NCBI RefSeq assembly: GCF_035581345.1
Contig: NZ_CP141608.1
Span: 3,626,501-3,690,500 of the forward strand
Direction: 5' to 3'
Source: Pseudomonas sp. JQ170C
GTDB lineage: Bacteria > Pseudomonadota > Gammaproteobacteria > Pseudomonadales > Pseudomonadaceae
DNA: 64,000 bases
Numbering within the stretch: position 1 is the stretch's first letter; every line of letters starts with the position of its first letter. The position numbers and the translations under genes are program-made. Below, one piece after another: positions 1 through 8,122 of this stretch. The notes under the pieces are model-generated. The model saw only the letters and a list, made by a program, of their open reading frames with translations, ran no database searches and had not been told where the DNA came from.

Positions 1-1366
1 GTACGGCGAAGACGTGCCGGCCGCGGGCGTGATTGCCGGCATCGGCCGGATCGAAGGCGTCGAGTGCATGATCGTGGCCAACGACGCCACGGTCAAAGGC
101 GGTTCCTATTACCCGCTGACGGTCAAAAAGCACCTGCGTGCCCAGGCCATCGCCTTGCAGAACCGCCTGCCCTGCCTGTACCTGGTGGACTCCGGCGGTG
201 CCAACCTGCCACGCCAGGACGAAGTGTTTCCGGACCGCGAGCACTTCGGACGGATCTTCTTCAACCAGGCCAACATGAGCGCCCTGGGTATTCCGCAGAT
301 CGCCGTGGTCATGGGCTCATGCACCGCCGGCGGCGCTTATGTGCCGGCCATGGCCGACGAAGCGATCATGGTGCGCCAGCAGGCAACCATCTTTTTGGCC
401 GGCCCGCCGCTGGTCAAGGCGGCCACCGGTGAGGTGGTCAGCGCCGAGGACCTGGGCGGTGCCGATGTGCACTGCAAGACCAGCGGCGTGGCCGACCACT
501 ATGCCGACAACGACGAGCACGCCCTGGCCATCGCCCGACGCTGCGTGGCCAACCTCAACTGGCGCAAACTCGGCACCTTGCAGCAACGCGCACCGATCGC
601 ACCGCTGTACGACGCCCAGGAGCTGTACGGCGTGGTACCGGCCGATGCCAAGCAGCCTTTCGATGTGCGTGAGGTGATTGCCCGCCTGGTCGACGGTTCG
701 GTGTTCGACGAATTCAAGGCGCTGTTCGGCACCACGCTGGTGTGCGGCTTTGCCCACCTGCACGGCTACCCGATCGCCATCCTGGCCAACAACGGCATCC
801 TGTTTGCCGAGGCCGCGCAAAAAGGCGCGCACTTTATCGAGCTGGCCTGCCAGCGCGGCATTCCGTTGCTGTTCCTGCAGAACATCACCGGCTTCATGGT
901 GGGCCAGAAGTACGAAGCCGGCGGTATCGCCAAGCACGGCGCCAAACTGGTGACCGCCGTGGCCTGCGCCCAGGTACCGAAGTTCACCGTGATCATCGGC
1001 GGCAGTTTCGGTGCGGGTAACTACGGCATGTGCGGCCGCGCCTACGACCCGCGGTTCCTGTGGATGTGGCCCAATGCGCGCATCGGCGTCATGGGCGCCG
1101 AACAGGCCGCCGGCGTGCTGGCCCAGGTCAAGCGCGAGCAGAGCGAGCGCAGCGGCCATCCGTTCAGTGCCGAGGACGAGGCACGGCTCAAGCAGCCGAT
1201 CCTCGACCAGTACGAGCACCAGGGCCACCCGTACTACTCCAGCGCCCGCCTGTGGGACGACGGTGTCATCGACCCGGCACAAACCCGCGATGTACTGGGC
1301 CTGGCGTTGTCCGCCGCCCTCAACGCACCGATCGAACAAAGCCGTTTCGGCATTTTCCGGATGTGA
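1..1366 (+). CDS. liuB: Methylcrotonoyl-CoA carboxylase, carboxyltransferase (beta) subunit, 5'-truncated by window
   Basis: The reading frame is open from base 2, so the start lies outside the window; about 454 residues of a family normally near 535 are visible. It transfers CO2 from carboxybiotin to 3-methylcrotonyl-CoA in leucine and isovalerate breakdown, in complex with the biotin subunit LiuD. The visible part has the carboxyltransferase signatures: [15 protein letters not shown] in the N-terminal half and [18 protein letters not shown] followed by [10 protein letters not shown] in the C-terminal half. The last codon is 2 bases before the liuC ATG, and liuC and liuD follow on the same strand, which separates it from propionyl-CoA carboxylase beta subunits. 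Confidence 0.95.
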   Translation, partial: YGEDVPAAGVIAGIGRIEGVECMIVANDATVKGGSYYPLTVKKHLRAQAIALQNRLPCLYLVDSGGANLPRQDEVFPDREHFGRIFFNQANMSALGIPQIAVVMGSCTAGGAYVPAMADEAIMVRQQATIFLAGPPLVKAATGEVVSAEDLGGADVHCKTSGVADHYADNDEHALAIARRCVANLNWRKLGTLQQRAPIAPLYDAQELYGVVPADAKQPFDVREVIARLVDGSVFDEFKALFGTTLVCGFAHLHGYPIAILANNGILFAEAAQKGAHFIELACQRGIPLLFLQNITGFMVGQKYEAGGIAKHGAKLVTAVACAQVPKFTVIIGGSFGAGNYGMCGRAYDPRFLWMWPNARIGVMGAEQAAGVLAQVKREQSERSGHPFSAEDEARLKQPILDQYEHQGHPYYSSARLWDDGVIDPAQTRDVLGLALSAALNAPIEQSRFGIFRM

Positions 1367-1368
1367 GC

Positions 1369-2187
1369 ATGAGCGACTTCACTACCCTTGAACTGATCAA
1401 GGACTCCCGTGGTTTCGCCACCCTGTGGCTAAGCCGGGAAGACAAGAACAACGCCTTCAACGCCCAGATGATCCGCGAACTGATCCTGGCCATCGACCAG
1501 ATCGCCGCGGACACCAGCCTGCGCTTCGTCCTGCTGCGTGGCCGTGGCCGGCATTTCAGCGCAGGCGCCGACCTTGCCTGGATGCAGCAATCGGCAGCGC
1601 TGGACTACAACACCAACCTGGACGATGCCCGCGAGCTGGCAGAGCTGATGTACAACCTGGCCAAGCTCAAGGTCCCGACTCTGGCCGTGGTCCAGGGCGC
1701 AGCCTTCGGTGGCGCGCTGGGCCTGATCAGTTGCTGCGACATGGCCATCGGCACCCGTGAGGCGCAACTGTGCCTGTCGGAAGTGCGCATCGGCCTGGCG
1801 CCTGCGGTGATCAGCCCGTTCGTGGTACAGGCCATGGGCGAGCGCGCCGCACGTCGCTACGCCCTGACCGCCGAGCGCTTCAGTGGCGAGCGCGCCCGTG
1901 AACTGGGCTTGCTGGCCGAGGCCTACCCGGCCACCGAGCTTGAGCAGCAGGTCGAACTGTGGATCGACAATCTGCTGCTCAACAGCCCCCAGGCCATGCG
2001 CGCCAGCAAAGAGTTGCTGCGCGAAGTGGGTCACGGTGAGCTGACCCCTGCCCTGCGCCGCTACTGCGAGAACGCCATCGCCCGCATCCGGGTCAGCCCC
2101 GAAGGCCAGGAAGGCTTGCGCGCCTTCCTGGAAAAACGCACACCCGCCTGGCAGGGCGAACCGTCGAACAAGGAGCCGCGCCCATGA
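1369..2187 (+). CDS. liuC: Methylglutaconyl-CoA hydratase (crotonase family)
   Basis: A 272-residue enoyl-CoA hydratase/isomerase protein. It is expected to hydrate 3-methylglutaconyl-CoA to HMG-CoA, the step after the carboxylase in leucine catabolism. The oxyanion-hole segments are visible as HFSAGADL (residues 62-69) and GAAFGGALGL (110-119). The frame stays open far upstream inside liuB, but the ATG at 1369 fits both the family N-terminus and the 2-base spacing from the liuB stop. Its stop overlaps the liuD start as ATGA, so translation is probably coupled. Confidence 0.93.
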   Translation: MSDFTTLELIKDSRGFATLWLSREDKNNAFNAQMIRELILAIDQIAADTSLRFVLLRGRGRHFSAGADLAWMQQSAALDYNTNLDDARELAELMYNLAKLKVPTLAVVQGAAFGGALGLISCCDMAIGTREAQLCLSEVRIGLAPAVISPFVVQAMGERAARRYALTAERFSGERARELGLLAEAYPATELEQQVELWIDNLLLNSPQAMRASKELLREVGHGELTPALRRYCENAIARIRVSPEGQEGLRAFLEKRTPAWQGEPSNKEPRP

Positions 2188-4139
2188 CCCGCACGCCATT
2201 GACTACCTTGCTGGTTGCCAACCGCGGCGAGATCGCCTGCCGGGTGATGCGCACCGCCAAGGCCCTGGGCTTGACCACCGTGGCCGTACACAGCGCCATC
2301 GACCGCGAGGCGCGTCACAGCCGAGAAGCCGATATCCGTGTTGACCTGGGCGGCGCCAAGGCCGCCGAGAGCTACCTGGACATCGACAAACTGCTGGCCG
2401 CAGCCAAGGCCAGCGGCGCCCAGGCGATTCACCCGGGTTATGGCTTTCTGTCGGAGAACGCAGGCTTTGCCCGTGCCATCGAAGCCGCCGGGCTGATCTT
2501 CCTCGGCCCACCGGCCAGCGCCATCGACGCGATGGGCAGCAAGTCCGCCGCCAAGGCGCTGATGGAGCAAGCCGGCGTGCCCCTGGTGCCGGGCTACCAC
2601 GGCGAAGCCCAGGACCTGGAAACCTTCCGCGCCGCCGCCGAGACCATCGGCTACCCGGTGCTGCTCAAGGCCACCGCAGGCGGTGGCGGCAAAGGCATGA
2701 AGGTCGTCGAAAGCGAAAGCCAACTGGCCGAAGCCCTGGCGTCGGCCCAGCGTGAAGCCCAGTCGTCGTTTGGCGATGCGCGCATGCTGGTGGAAAAGTA
2801 TGTACTCAAGCCGCGTCACGTAGAGATTCAGGTGTTCGCCGACCAGCACGGCAACTGCCTGTACCTCAATGAGCGCGACTGCTCGATCCAGCGCCGCCAC
2901 CAGAAAGTCGTCGAGGAAGCCCCAGCCCCCGGCCTGAGCCCAGCCCAGCGCCAGGCCATGGGCGAAGCGGCGGTCAAGGCAGCGCAGGCCATTGGTTATG
3001 TCGGCGCCGGTACCGTCGAATTCCTGCTCGATGCCCGCGGCGAATTCTTCTTCATGGAGATGAACACCCGCTTGCAGGTAGAACACCCGGTGACCGAAGC
3101 CATTACCGGCCTGGACCTGGTGGCCTGGCAGATCCGTGTCGCCTGTGGCGAACCGCTGCCGATCACCCAGGAGCAGGTGCCGCTCAACGGTCACGCCATC
3201 GAAGTGCGCCTGTACGCCGAAGACCCCGCCAACGACTTCCTCCCGGCTACCGGGCAACTGGCGCTGTACCGCGAATCGGCGCCGGGTAAAGGGCGTCGGG
3301 TCGACAGTGGCGTCAGTGAAGGCGACAGCATCTCGCCGTTCTACGACCCGATGCTGGGCAAGCTGATCGCCTGGGGCCAGACCCGTGAACAGGCACGCCT
3401 GCGGTTGCTGGCGATGCTCGATGAGTTCGCCATTGGCGGGCTGAAAACCAACATCGCGTTCCTGCGGCGCATCCTCGCCCACCCGGCGTTTGCCGAGGCC
3501 GAGCTTGATACCGGTTTCATCCCGCGCTATCAGGAGCAGTTGCTGCCAGCGCCCCAGCCCCTGCCCGCCACGTTTTGGCAGGCAGCGGCTGAAGCCTTCA
3601 TCCAGAGCCAACCGGTGCAACACCGTGACGATGATCGCCACTCGCCCTGGGCGGCCAATGCGGGCTTGCGCCTGGGCGTACCGGCGCATATCAGCCTGCA
3701 CTTGAACTGCAATGGCCAGGACCAGGCCGTGGCGCTCACCCATGCGGCTGCGCCGACGCTGACGCTGGACGGCGATGAACTGATGATCGAGCACGATGGC
3801 CTGCGCCGTCGGCACCTGGCGATCCGTCGCGGCAACACCCTTTACCTGCAATGGGACGGCGAGCTGCACGCGGTGACCCCGTTCGACCCGATTGCCGAGG
3901 CCGATGCCAGCCACAGCCACCAGGGCGGCCTGAGTGCGCCCATGAACGGCAGTATCGTGCGGGTGTTGGTCGAGGTGGGGCAGACGGTTGAAGCCGGTAC
4001 TCAGTTGGTGGTGCTGGAAGCCATGAAAATGGAACACAGCATTCGCGCAGCGCACGCCGGGACGGTCAAGGCGCTGTTTTGCCAGGAAGGCGAGATGGTC
4101 AGCGAAGGGGCTGTACTGGTAGAGCTGCAAGAAGACTGA
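2184..4139 (+). CDS. liuD: Methylcrotonoyl-CoA carboxylase, biotin-containing (alpha) subunit
   Basis: This 651-residue protein has a biotin carboxylase N-terminus (NRGEIACRV near residue 11), an ATP-grasp domain with glycine loop GGGGKGMK (about 166-173), a linker, and a C-terminal biotinyl domain whose EAMKMEH motif places biotin on Lys615. It carboxylates its own biotin with ATP and bicarbonate and passes CO2 to LiuB. The ATG overlaps the liuC stop. The HMG-CoA lyase gene (liuE), which follows in P. aeruginosa, is absent here; the operon ends at a REP-like hairpin, so the lyase must be encoded elsewhere. Confidence 0.95.
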   Translation: MTRTPLTTLLVANRGEIACRVMRTAKALGLTTVAVHSAIDREARHSREADIRVDLGGAKAAESYLDIDKLLAAAKASGAQAIHPGYGFLSENAGFARAIEAAGLIFLGPPASAIDAMGSKSAAKALMEQAGVPLVPGYHGEAQDLETFRAAAETIGYPVLLKATAGGGGKGMKVVESESQLAEALASAQREAQSSFGDARMLVEKYVLKPRHVEIQVFADQHGNCLYLNERDCSIQRRHQKVVEEAPAPGLSPAQRQAMGEAAVKAAQAIGYVGAGTVEFLLDARGEFFFMEMNTRLQVEHPVTEAITGLDLVAWQIRVACGEPLPITQEQVPLNGHAIEVRLYAEDPANDFLPATGQLALYRESAPGKGRRVDSGVSEGDSISPFYDPMLGKLIAWGQTREQARLRLLAMLDEFAIGGLKTNIAFLRRILAHPAFAEAELDTGFIPRYQEQLLPAPQPLPATFWQAAAEAFIQSQPVQHRDDDRHSPWAANAGLRLGVPAHISLHLNCNGQDQAVALTHAAAPTLTLDGDELMIEHDGLRRRHLAIRRGNTLYLQWDGELHAVTPFDPIAEADASHSHQGGLSAPMNGSIVRVLVEVGQTVEAGTQLVVLEAMKMEHSIRAAHAGTVKALFCQEGEMVSEGAVLVELQED

Positions 4140-4145
4140 AAACAC

Positions 4146-4210
4146 ATCGGGGGGCAGGCTCGCGTCTACAGGTTCTGTGTGTACCTGTAGACGCGGGCTT
4201 GCCCCCCGAT
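4146..4210. repeat. REP-like inverted repeat between convergent genes
   Basis: Two 28-base arms (4146-4173 and 4183-4210) match at 26 of 28 positions around a 9-base loop. The inner part contains a variant of the Pseudomonas REP core (GCGGGCTTGCCCC). It lies between the convergent 3' ends of liuD and the S24 repressor, where it could act as a bidirectional terminator or 3' stabiliser, though there is no T-run. Confidence 0.85.
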
Positions 4211-4214
4211 GCTT

Positions 4215-4874
4215 TTAGAACCTTACAAACGCCTGTACCACCACACCCAGCACTTCACACTGCTGCGTGAACACCGCCTTGGGGTACGTCGGATTCAGTG
4301 GCTTGAGGTAGCGCTGGCCACCCTCCTCGATCAGTTGGCGGAAAATCAGGCCCGTGCGGTCGGGCACGCGGGCGATCACCAGCTTGCCCGGTGCAACGCT
4401 CACGCCTGTATCCACCAGGATCAGCATGCCCTCCGGCACGCTCAAGCCCATCGGCGCGGTCATTGCGTCGCCTTCTACCGGCAGCCAGAACGCACGGCCC
4501 AACGCGACATGGTCCGAGGACTGGCGTACGCAGGGTTCAGTGGGCTCGATCGTTTCCAGGCCGTCCCAGGCCAGGATCGGGTAGCGAAAATACAGATCGT
4601 GCTTCTGGTGCGCCGGGTCCAGGGATGCCGCCGCCGTGCCGGGCGCTCCATAGGTGCCGCTGGTTTCCGAGGTGTGCGGGGGAAACACCATCTGCAGAGG
4701 CGGCAAGCCGACCTCGATCAGAATCTGGTTCAACACCCTGAGCCTGGGCTCGCGCTCTTCGCGCAACCAATGCCCGACTGCACCCTGGGTGACCCCGATG
4801 CGTTCGGCGAGATTCTCCTGCGTGACTTTGAGTTCACGCATTCTGGCCTTGACCAGATCAGTCCAATTATCCAT
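4215..4874 (-). CDS. Helix-turn-helix/S24-type repressor with a lost catalytic dyad
   Basis: A 219-residue CI/PrtR-like regulator. An XRE-type helix-turn-helix (about residues 5-50, VTQENLAERIGVTQGAVGHW) precedes a LexA/CI C-terminal domain. The alignment with lambda CI is easy to follow (VEGDAMTAP, GMLILVD, YLKPLNPTYP). The nucleophile serine position is Ala137 (GDAM instead of GDSM or GNSM), the general-base lysine position is Arg179 (FRQL instead of FKKL), and the hinge has no Ala-Gly scissile pair. It should therefore bind DNA and dimerise but not cleave itself with RecA. The ATG at 4874 fits the family N-terminus better than a TTG further upstream. It diverges from the DUF6124 gene. Confidence 0.88.
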   Translation of the reverse strand: MDNWTDLVKARMRELKVTQENLAERIGVTQGAVGHWLREEREPRLRVLNQILIEVGLPPLQMVFPPHTSETSGTYGAPGTAAASLDPAHQKHDLYFRYPILAWDGLETIEPTEPCVRQSSDHVALGRAFWLPVEGDAMTAPMGLSVPEGMLILVDTGVSVAPGKLVIARVPDRTGLIFRQLIEEGGQRYLKPLNPTYPKAVFTQQCEVLGVVVQAFVRF

Positions 4875-4908
4875 CGCTGGCACGATACGGACTGCTCCAT
4901 GACGCTCA

Positions 4909-4948
4909 ATACACAAATTGTAGTATTTAAAAAGCAGTCACAACTACA
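4909..4948. promoter_or_regulatory. Candidate operator between the S24 repressor and the DUF6124 gene
   Basis: The AT-rich divergent intergenic holds TGTAGT (4919-4924) and its complement ACTACA (4943-4948), plus an imperfect dyad from 4909 to 4926 starting ATAC and ending GTAT. This is a reasonable place for the repressor to control itself and its neighbour. The assignment is positional inference only. Confidence 0.3.
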
Positions 4949-5005
4949 TTGCGTATTATTATGCGGACCTACCTTAGAACGCTTACCCCTATGGCAGGTA
5001 GCCGA

Positions 5006-5350
5006 ATGAAGCAGACATTTCCTGAAATGGATCTCAACCTGGATAACGAAGCGCTGAGTACCAGCGACGCTGCCCGCAAAGCGCTGGATTTCTACCTCAA
5101 TCCAGCCCCGGTGTTGCCGTCGGTGGAGGAACCCTGGGTGGTCCCGCGAGAAAACCTCAGCGGTCCTGAGGCTGCCGAACGTGCCGTGCAGTTGCTGCTG
5201 TGTGCCGAAGCCACCGCCTGCGAGTCGGCCAACGGGTTACAGGGACGGCCGCGGCAACTGGCCTTGACCGTGGTGCACATGGTCCGTCTGGCCCAGACCA
5301 TGGTCGAGCACATACCTGCCGAGCAGCGCGCTAAAGGGACAGAGGGTTAA
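5006..5350 (+). CDS. DUF6124-type small protein
   Basis: A 114-residue soluble protein resembling the Pseudomonas DUF6124 (formerly DUF3077) family. It has an N-terminal segment with AARKALDFYLNP and a C-terminal helical half (AAERAVQLLLCAEATACESA and QLALTVVHMVRLAQTMVE). No function is known to me. The ATG at 5006 is preceded by AGGTA at a workable distance; the ATG at 4991 has no ribosome site. It diverges from the repressor gene, which could control it. Confidence 0.72.
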   Translation: MKQTFPEMDLNLDNEALSTSDAARKALDFYLNPAPVLPSVEEPWVVPRENLSGPEAAERAVQLLLCAEATACESANGLQGRPRQLALTVVHMVRLAQTMVEHIPAEQRAKGTEG

Positions 5351-5443
5351 CGTGGGGAGTCGCAGCATGGCGGCGCTGGCGCCGTTCATTCAAGGAGGGA
5401 GCGCATTCGGTAAAGTTTTTTTACGGAATGACGGAGAATTCAT

Positions 5444-5472
5444 TTGACTTGCAAATGATAACGATTATTATT
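5444..5472 (+). promoter_or_regulatory. Fur-controlled promoter of PrrF
   Basis: A -35 box TTGACT (5444-5449) and a -10 box TATTAT (5466-5471) are 16 bases apart and put the start near 5479. A Fur box at 5451-5469 covers the spacer and -10 and matches the GATAATGATAATCATTATC consensus at 14 of 19 positions. Iron-loaded Fur would block the promoter. Confidence 0.88.
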
Positions 5473-5478
5473 GCTCGC

Positions 5479-5593
5479 AACTGGTCGCGAGACTGGTTGG
5501 ATAAACTGAAAGCCCTTAGGTCGGACTCTCAGATTATCTCCTCATCAGGCTAATCACGGTTTTTGACCCGGCTTTTTGCCGGGTCTTTTTTTT
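5479..5593 (+). ncRNA. prrF: PrrF iron-responsive small RNA
   Basis: The stretch begins AACTGGTCGCGAGAC, contains the highly conserved PrrF antisense core at about 5523-5559 (starting GGACTCTCAGATTATC), and ends in an intrinsic terminator. PrrF is the Pseudomonas functional counterpart of RyhB: made in low iron, it pairs with messenger RNAs for iron-rich proteins with Hfq. Only one copy is present, unlike the tandem prrF1-prrF2 of P. aeruginosa; separate loci are typical of other pseudomonads. Recognition is from the conserved core, the Fur-boxed promoter and the terminator together. Confidence 0.93.
5566..5593 (+). terminator. Rho-independent terminator of PrrF
   Basis: The stem GACCCGGC/GCCGGGTC closes a TTTTT loop and is followed by a run of eight T residues. 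Confidence 0.92.
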
Positions 5594-5697
5594 TGGCTCT
5601 TCAGGCTAATGAAGGCGGGTGTTGCTTGAATGGCCGCGATGATAGCAAATGAATGTCGTACCGTGAAGGATGTAACGGCGCTTTGCAGAATTAGCAC

Positions 5698-5716
5698 TTG
5701 AGAATCAATCTCGTTA
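5698..5716. promoter_or_regulatory. Possible Fur box upstream of the sigma4/DUF4880 gene
   Basis: TTGAGAATCAATCTCGTTA lies about 65 bases upstream of the next gene. It resembles Fur boxes of FecI-type genes but matches the 19-base consensus at only about 11 positions, so it is a weak call. Confidence 0.4.
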
Positions 5717-5780
5717 AGACTAAGCTGATGCAGCGTCACGGAGGACGCCCCCTCCCCCCATCCGAGCAAGGAGCTTGTAC

Positions 5781-6293
5781 ATGACCCGTCTGCTGCTGCC
5801 CCTTGAGCATCACCCCGAGTCCCAGGACCTTGCGGACGACACCCTGCTGCAACACCTGAAGAAGCTGCCGCGTCGCGTCCAGCAAGTCTTCCTCCTGAGC
5901 CGTCTCGATCAACTGAGCTTTGCCAGCATCGCCGAGCGCCTGGGCCTGCCCGCACTGACTGTCGAACGCCACATGAACCAGGCCCTGCAAAGCGTACGCC
6001 CGCAAGGTGACGTCATCGCGAGCATGGCCGGCCAATGGTATGTGCGCTTGCAGAGCCCGCAGGTGACGGCCAGCGAGCGCATCGACTTTCGCCGCTGGCT
6101 GGACACCGCCCCCGAACATCGCGAAGCCTTCCACGCCACCGAACTGCGCTGGCGCACCTTGCTCGCCCCGGCGCAGCGGCTGGGCCACGACGCCTGGTAC
6201 CGCGAGCCGCGCGCGGCCTTGTCGGTGGGCGGTTGCTCGGTGGCCATCGGCCTGGGCCTGGCAGCATTGGCAGCGATTGGTTTCTGGTCCTGA
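5781..6293 (+). CDS. Sigma-70 region 4 / DUF4880 (FecR N-terminal) membrane fusion protein
   Basis: A 170-residue protein. Residues about 22-72 look like a sigma region 4 helix-turn-helix of the FecI type (LPRRVQQVFLLSRLDQLSFASIAERLGLPALTVERHM). Residues about 80-125 resemble the DUF4880 domain at the N-terminus of FecR anti-sigma factors (FRRWLDTAPEHREAF). Residues 147-168 form one hydrophobic segment at the very C-terminus. Sigma region 2 and the periplasmic FecR domain are absent, so it cannot be a complete sigma factor or a complete surface-signalling regulator. The ATG at 5781 has AAGGAG seven bases upstream. It sits right after PrrF with a possible Fur box. Function unknown; a sigma sequestering or DNA-binding role is inference. 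Confidence 0.8.
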   Translation: MTRLLLPLEHHPESQDLADDTLLQHLKKLPRRVQQVFLLSRLDQLSFASIAERLGLPALTVERHMNQALQSVRPQGDVIASMAGQWYVRLQSPQVTASERIDFRRWLDTAPEHREAFHATELRWRTLLAPAQRLGHDAWYREPRAALSVGGCSVAIGLGLAALAAIGFWS

Positions 6294-6341
6294 TCCAGGC
6301 GTGTAGAGTGGGTGCCACAACAACTCTACAGGTGCCTGGTG

Positions 6342-7490
6342 ATGACTGTGACGCTGCCCCCTCTGCATATCGACTGCGATTTCGATTCCGGCAATATCCT
6401 GATCAACGATGCCAGTGACCCGCGCCTGACCCGCCTGGCTATCCGGCCCGACACCCACAGCGGTCACTTCCAGTGGTTCCATTTCAAGGCCAACGGCCTG
6501 ACCCCAGGCCAGCAGCACGGTTTTGTCCTGGAGAACGCCGGCCAGTCTTCCTATAACGGGGCCTGGACGGGCTACCAGGCCGTGGCGTCCTACGATCAGC
6601 AGCAGTGGTTCCGCGTCCCTACCCGCTTTGACGGCAAGGCCTTGACCTTTGAACTGGCCGCCGAGCAGCCACAGGCCTGGTTTGCCTATTTCGAGCCCTA
6701 CCCCCGTGCCCGCCATAACCAATTGATCGAACGCGCCCGGCAGTTGCCGGGTGTCGAGCTACTGGCCACCGGCCGCAGCGTTGAAGGCCGTGATATTCCC
6801 TTGCTGCGCGCAGGCGACGGAGCCCCCGGCAAGCGCAAGCTGTGGCTGATTGCCCAGCAGCACCCAGGCGAGCACATGGCCGAATGGTTCATGGAAGGCG
6901 TGATCGATCGCTTGCAGCAGAACGATCCGACCGTGCAGGCGTTGCTCCAGCGAGCCGACCTCTACCTGATCCCCAACATGAACCCCGACGGCGCCTTCCA
7001 TGGCCACCTGCGCACCAACTTTGCCGGCCAGGACCTCAACCGCGCCTGGCAGAACGCAAGTATCGACAAGAGCCCGGAAGTGTTCTTTGCCCAGTCGCAA
7101 ATGAAGCAGCACGGCGTCGATCTGTTCCTGGACGTGCATGGCGACGAAGAAATCCCGCATGTGTTCACCGCCGGCTGCGAAGGTAACCCTGGCTTCACCC
7201 CGCGCCTGGCTGAACTGGAGAAAGCCTTCCGCGACAACCTGTGCAAGCGCACGGTCGATTTCCAGCAGGTACACGGCTATCCGCGTTCGGCCCCGGGCCA
7301 GGCCAACCTGACCCTGGGTGCCAACAGCGTCGGCCAGGCCTATGACTGCTTGTCGCTGACCCTGGAGATGCCCTTCAAGGACCACGACGACGCCCCCAAC
7401 CCGCAAACCGGCTGGAATGGCCGACGCTCCAAGGACCTGGCTGACGCCGTGCTGGATGTCCTTGGGCAGATGGTCGACACCCTGCGCTGA
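6342..7490 (+). CDS. M14-family cytosolic zinc carboxypeptidase
   Basis: This 382-residue protein has an N-terminal beta domain typical of cytosolic carboxypeptidase-like M14 proteins (about 1-120) followed by a metallocarboxypeptidase domain. The zinc ligands are visible as HPGE (His174, Glu177) and DVHGDEE (His266). NMNPDGAFHGHLRTN and DLNRAW supply the substrate-binding Asn-Arg motif, and LTLEMPF near the end carries the probable catalytic glutamate. There is no signal peptide, so it acts in the cytosol. The substrate is unknown. The ATG at 6342 follows AGGTG at a normal distance. Confidence 0.9.
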   Translation: MTVTLPPLHIDCDFDSGNILINDASDPRLTRLAIRPDTHSGHFQWFHFKANGLTPGQQHGFVLENAGQSSYNGAWTGYQAVASYDQQQWFRVPTRFDGKALTFELAAEQPQAWFAYFEPYPRARHNQLIERARQLPGVELLATGRSVEGRDIPLLRAGDGAPGKRKLWLIAQQHPGEHMAEWFMEGVIDRLQQNDPTVQALLQRADLYLIPNMNPDGAFHGHLRTNFAGQDLNRAWQNASIDKSPEVFFAQSQMKQHGVDLFLDVHGDEEIPHVFTAGCEGNPGFTPRLAELEKAFRDNLCKRTVDFQQVHGYPRSAPGQANLTLGANSVGQAYDCLSLTLEMPFKDHDDAPNPQTGWNGRRSKDLADAVLDVLGQMVDTLR

Positions 7491-7514
7491 GGTGCGTCGA
7501 CCCTCTGGTTTGCT

Positions 7515-8012
7515 TTACGCCTGACCGTGAGCCTTGTGCTTGAGTTTCTCGGTGTCGACCCGCACGAACACCGAGTCAGCCGTCACGGTCAGCACGTCAT
7601 CCGCCCAGACCTCACAAATCACCCGGCTCTTGCGCCCTACCTCACCTTCGACCCGTGCCTTGAGCAGCAGCTCGACGCCCATGGGAGTTGGCTTGAGGTA
7701 GCTCAGGTTCAATTGTCCGGTCACGCAGTCCAGACGCGGCAGGGTGCCGGGCTCGCGGCCTTCGGCGCGGTAGTGGTAGGCCATGGCCGTCCAGTTGGAA
7801 TGGCAGTCGACCAGCATCGCCAGCAGGCCGCCGTACACCAGCCCCGGCCAGCCCAGAAAGGTGCTGTCGGGCGAATGGCGGCAGATCAGGTGAATACCGT
7901 CCTCGTCCCAATGGCTTTTCACGTGCAGACCACTGGGGTGGGAACAGCCGCAGCCATAGCAGACGCCTTCGGGGGCGGCCAGTTCCTGGAGGGATAGCAA
8001 GTGGTTACTCAT
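7515..8012 (-). CDS. PaaI-like hotdog-fold thioesterase
   Basis: A 165-residue 4HBT-type protein. Its core HxxxxGGLLAMLVDCHSNW-like segment (GLVYGGLLAMLVDCH) matches the hotdog helix that carries the catalytic acid in PaaI enzymes. The N-terminus has an uncommon CYGCGCSHPSGL cysteine cluster. It probably hydrolyses an acyl-CoA of unknown identity. The ATG at 8012 has AGGAAG upstream; the frame extends further but without a ribosome site. It is convergent with the carboxypeptidase gene. Confidence 0.85.
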   Translation of the reverse strand: MSNHLLSLQELAAPEGVCYGCGCSHPSGLHVKSHWDEDGIHLICRHSPDSTFLGWPGLVYGGLLAMLVDCHSNWTAMAYHYRAEGREPGTLPRLDCVTGQLNLSYLKPTPMGVELLLKARVEGEVGRKSRVICEVWADDVLTVTADSVFVRVDTEKLKHKAHGQA

Positions 8013-8073
8013 AAGCTTCCTGATTGTCTGTTTTAGAGGGAAAGCGAGGGCTGATAGTAACGCCGTGTAACGC

Positions 8074-8105
8074 AAAAGCCCATGAACAGGTCATGGGCTT
8101 TTTTA
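8074..8105 (-). terminator. Intrinsic terminator after the amino-acid permease gene
   Basis: An inverted repeat AAAAGCCCATGA/TCATGGGCTTTT around a short loop, with T-runs possible on both strands, lies just downstream of the permease stop. Confidence 0.8.
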
Positions 8106-8122
8106 CGTTGCAAAGGTGCGGG

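Noticed and set aside
2061..4145. Long open minus-strand frame opposite liuD (and similar ones at 12109-14193, 24159-26039, 26541-27815)
   Set aside because: They mirror strongly supported genes, their translations are rich in Gln, His, Gly and Arg with no domain, and GC-rich third positions keep antisense frames open.
5554..5955. Minus-strand frame across the PrrF terminator and the sigma4/DUF4880 start
   Set aside because: It overlaps a clear ncRNA terminator and a better-supported gene, and has no recognisable domain or ribosome site.
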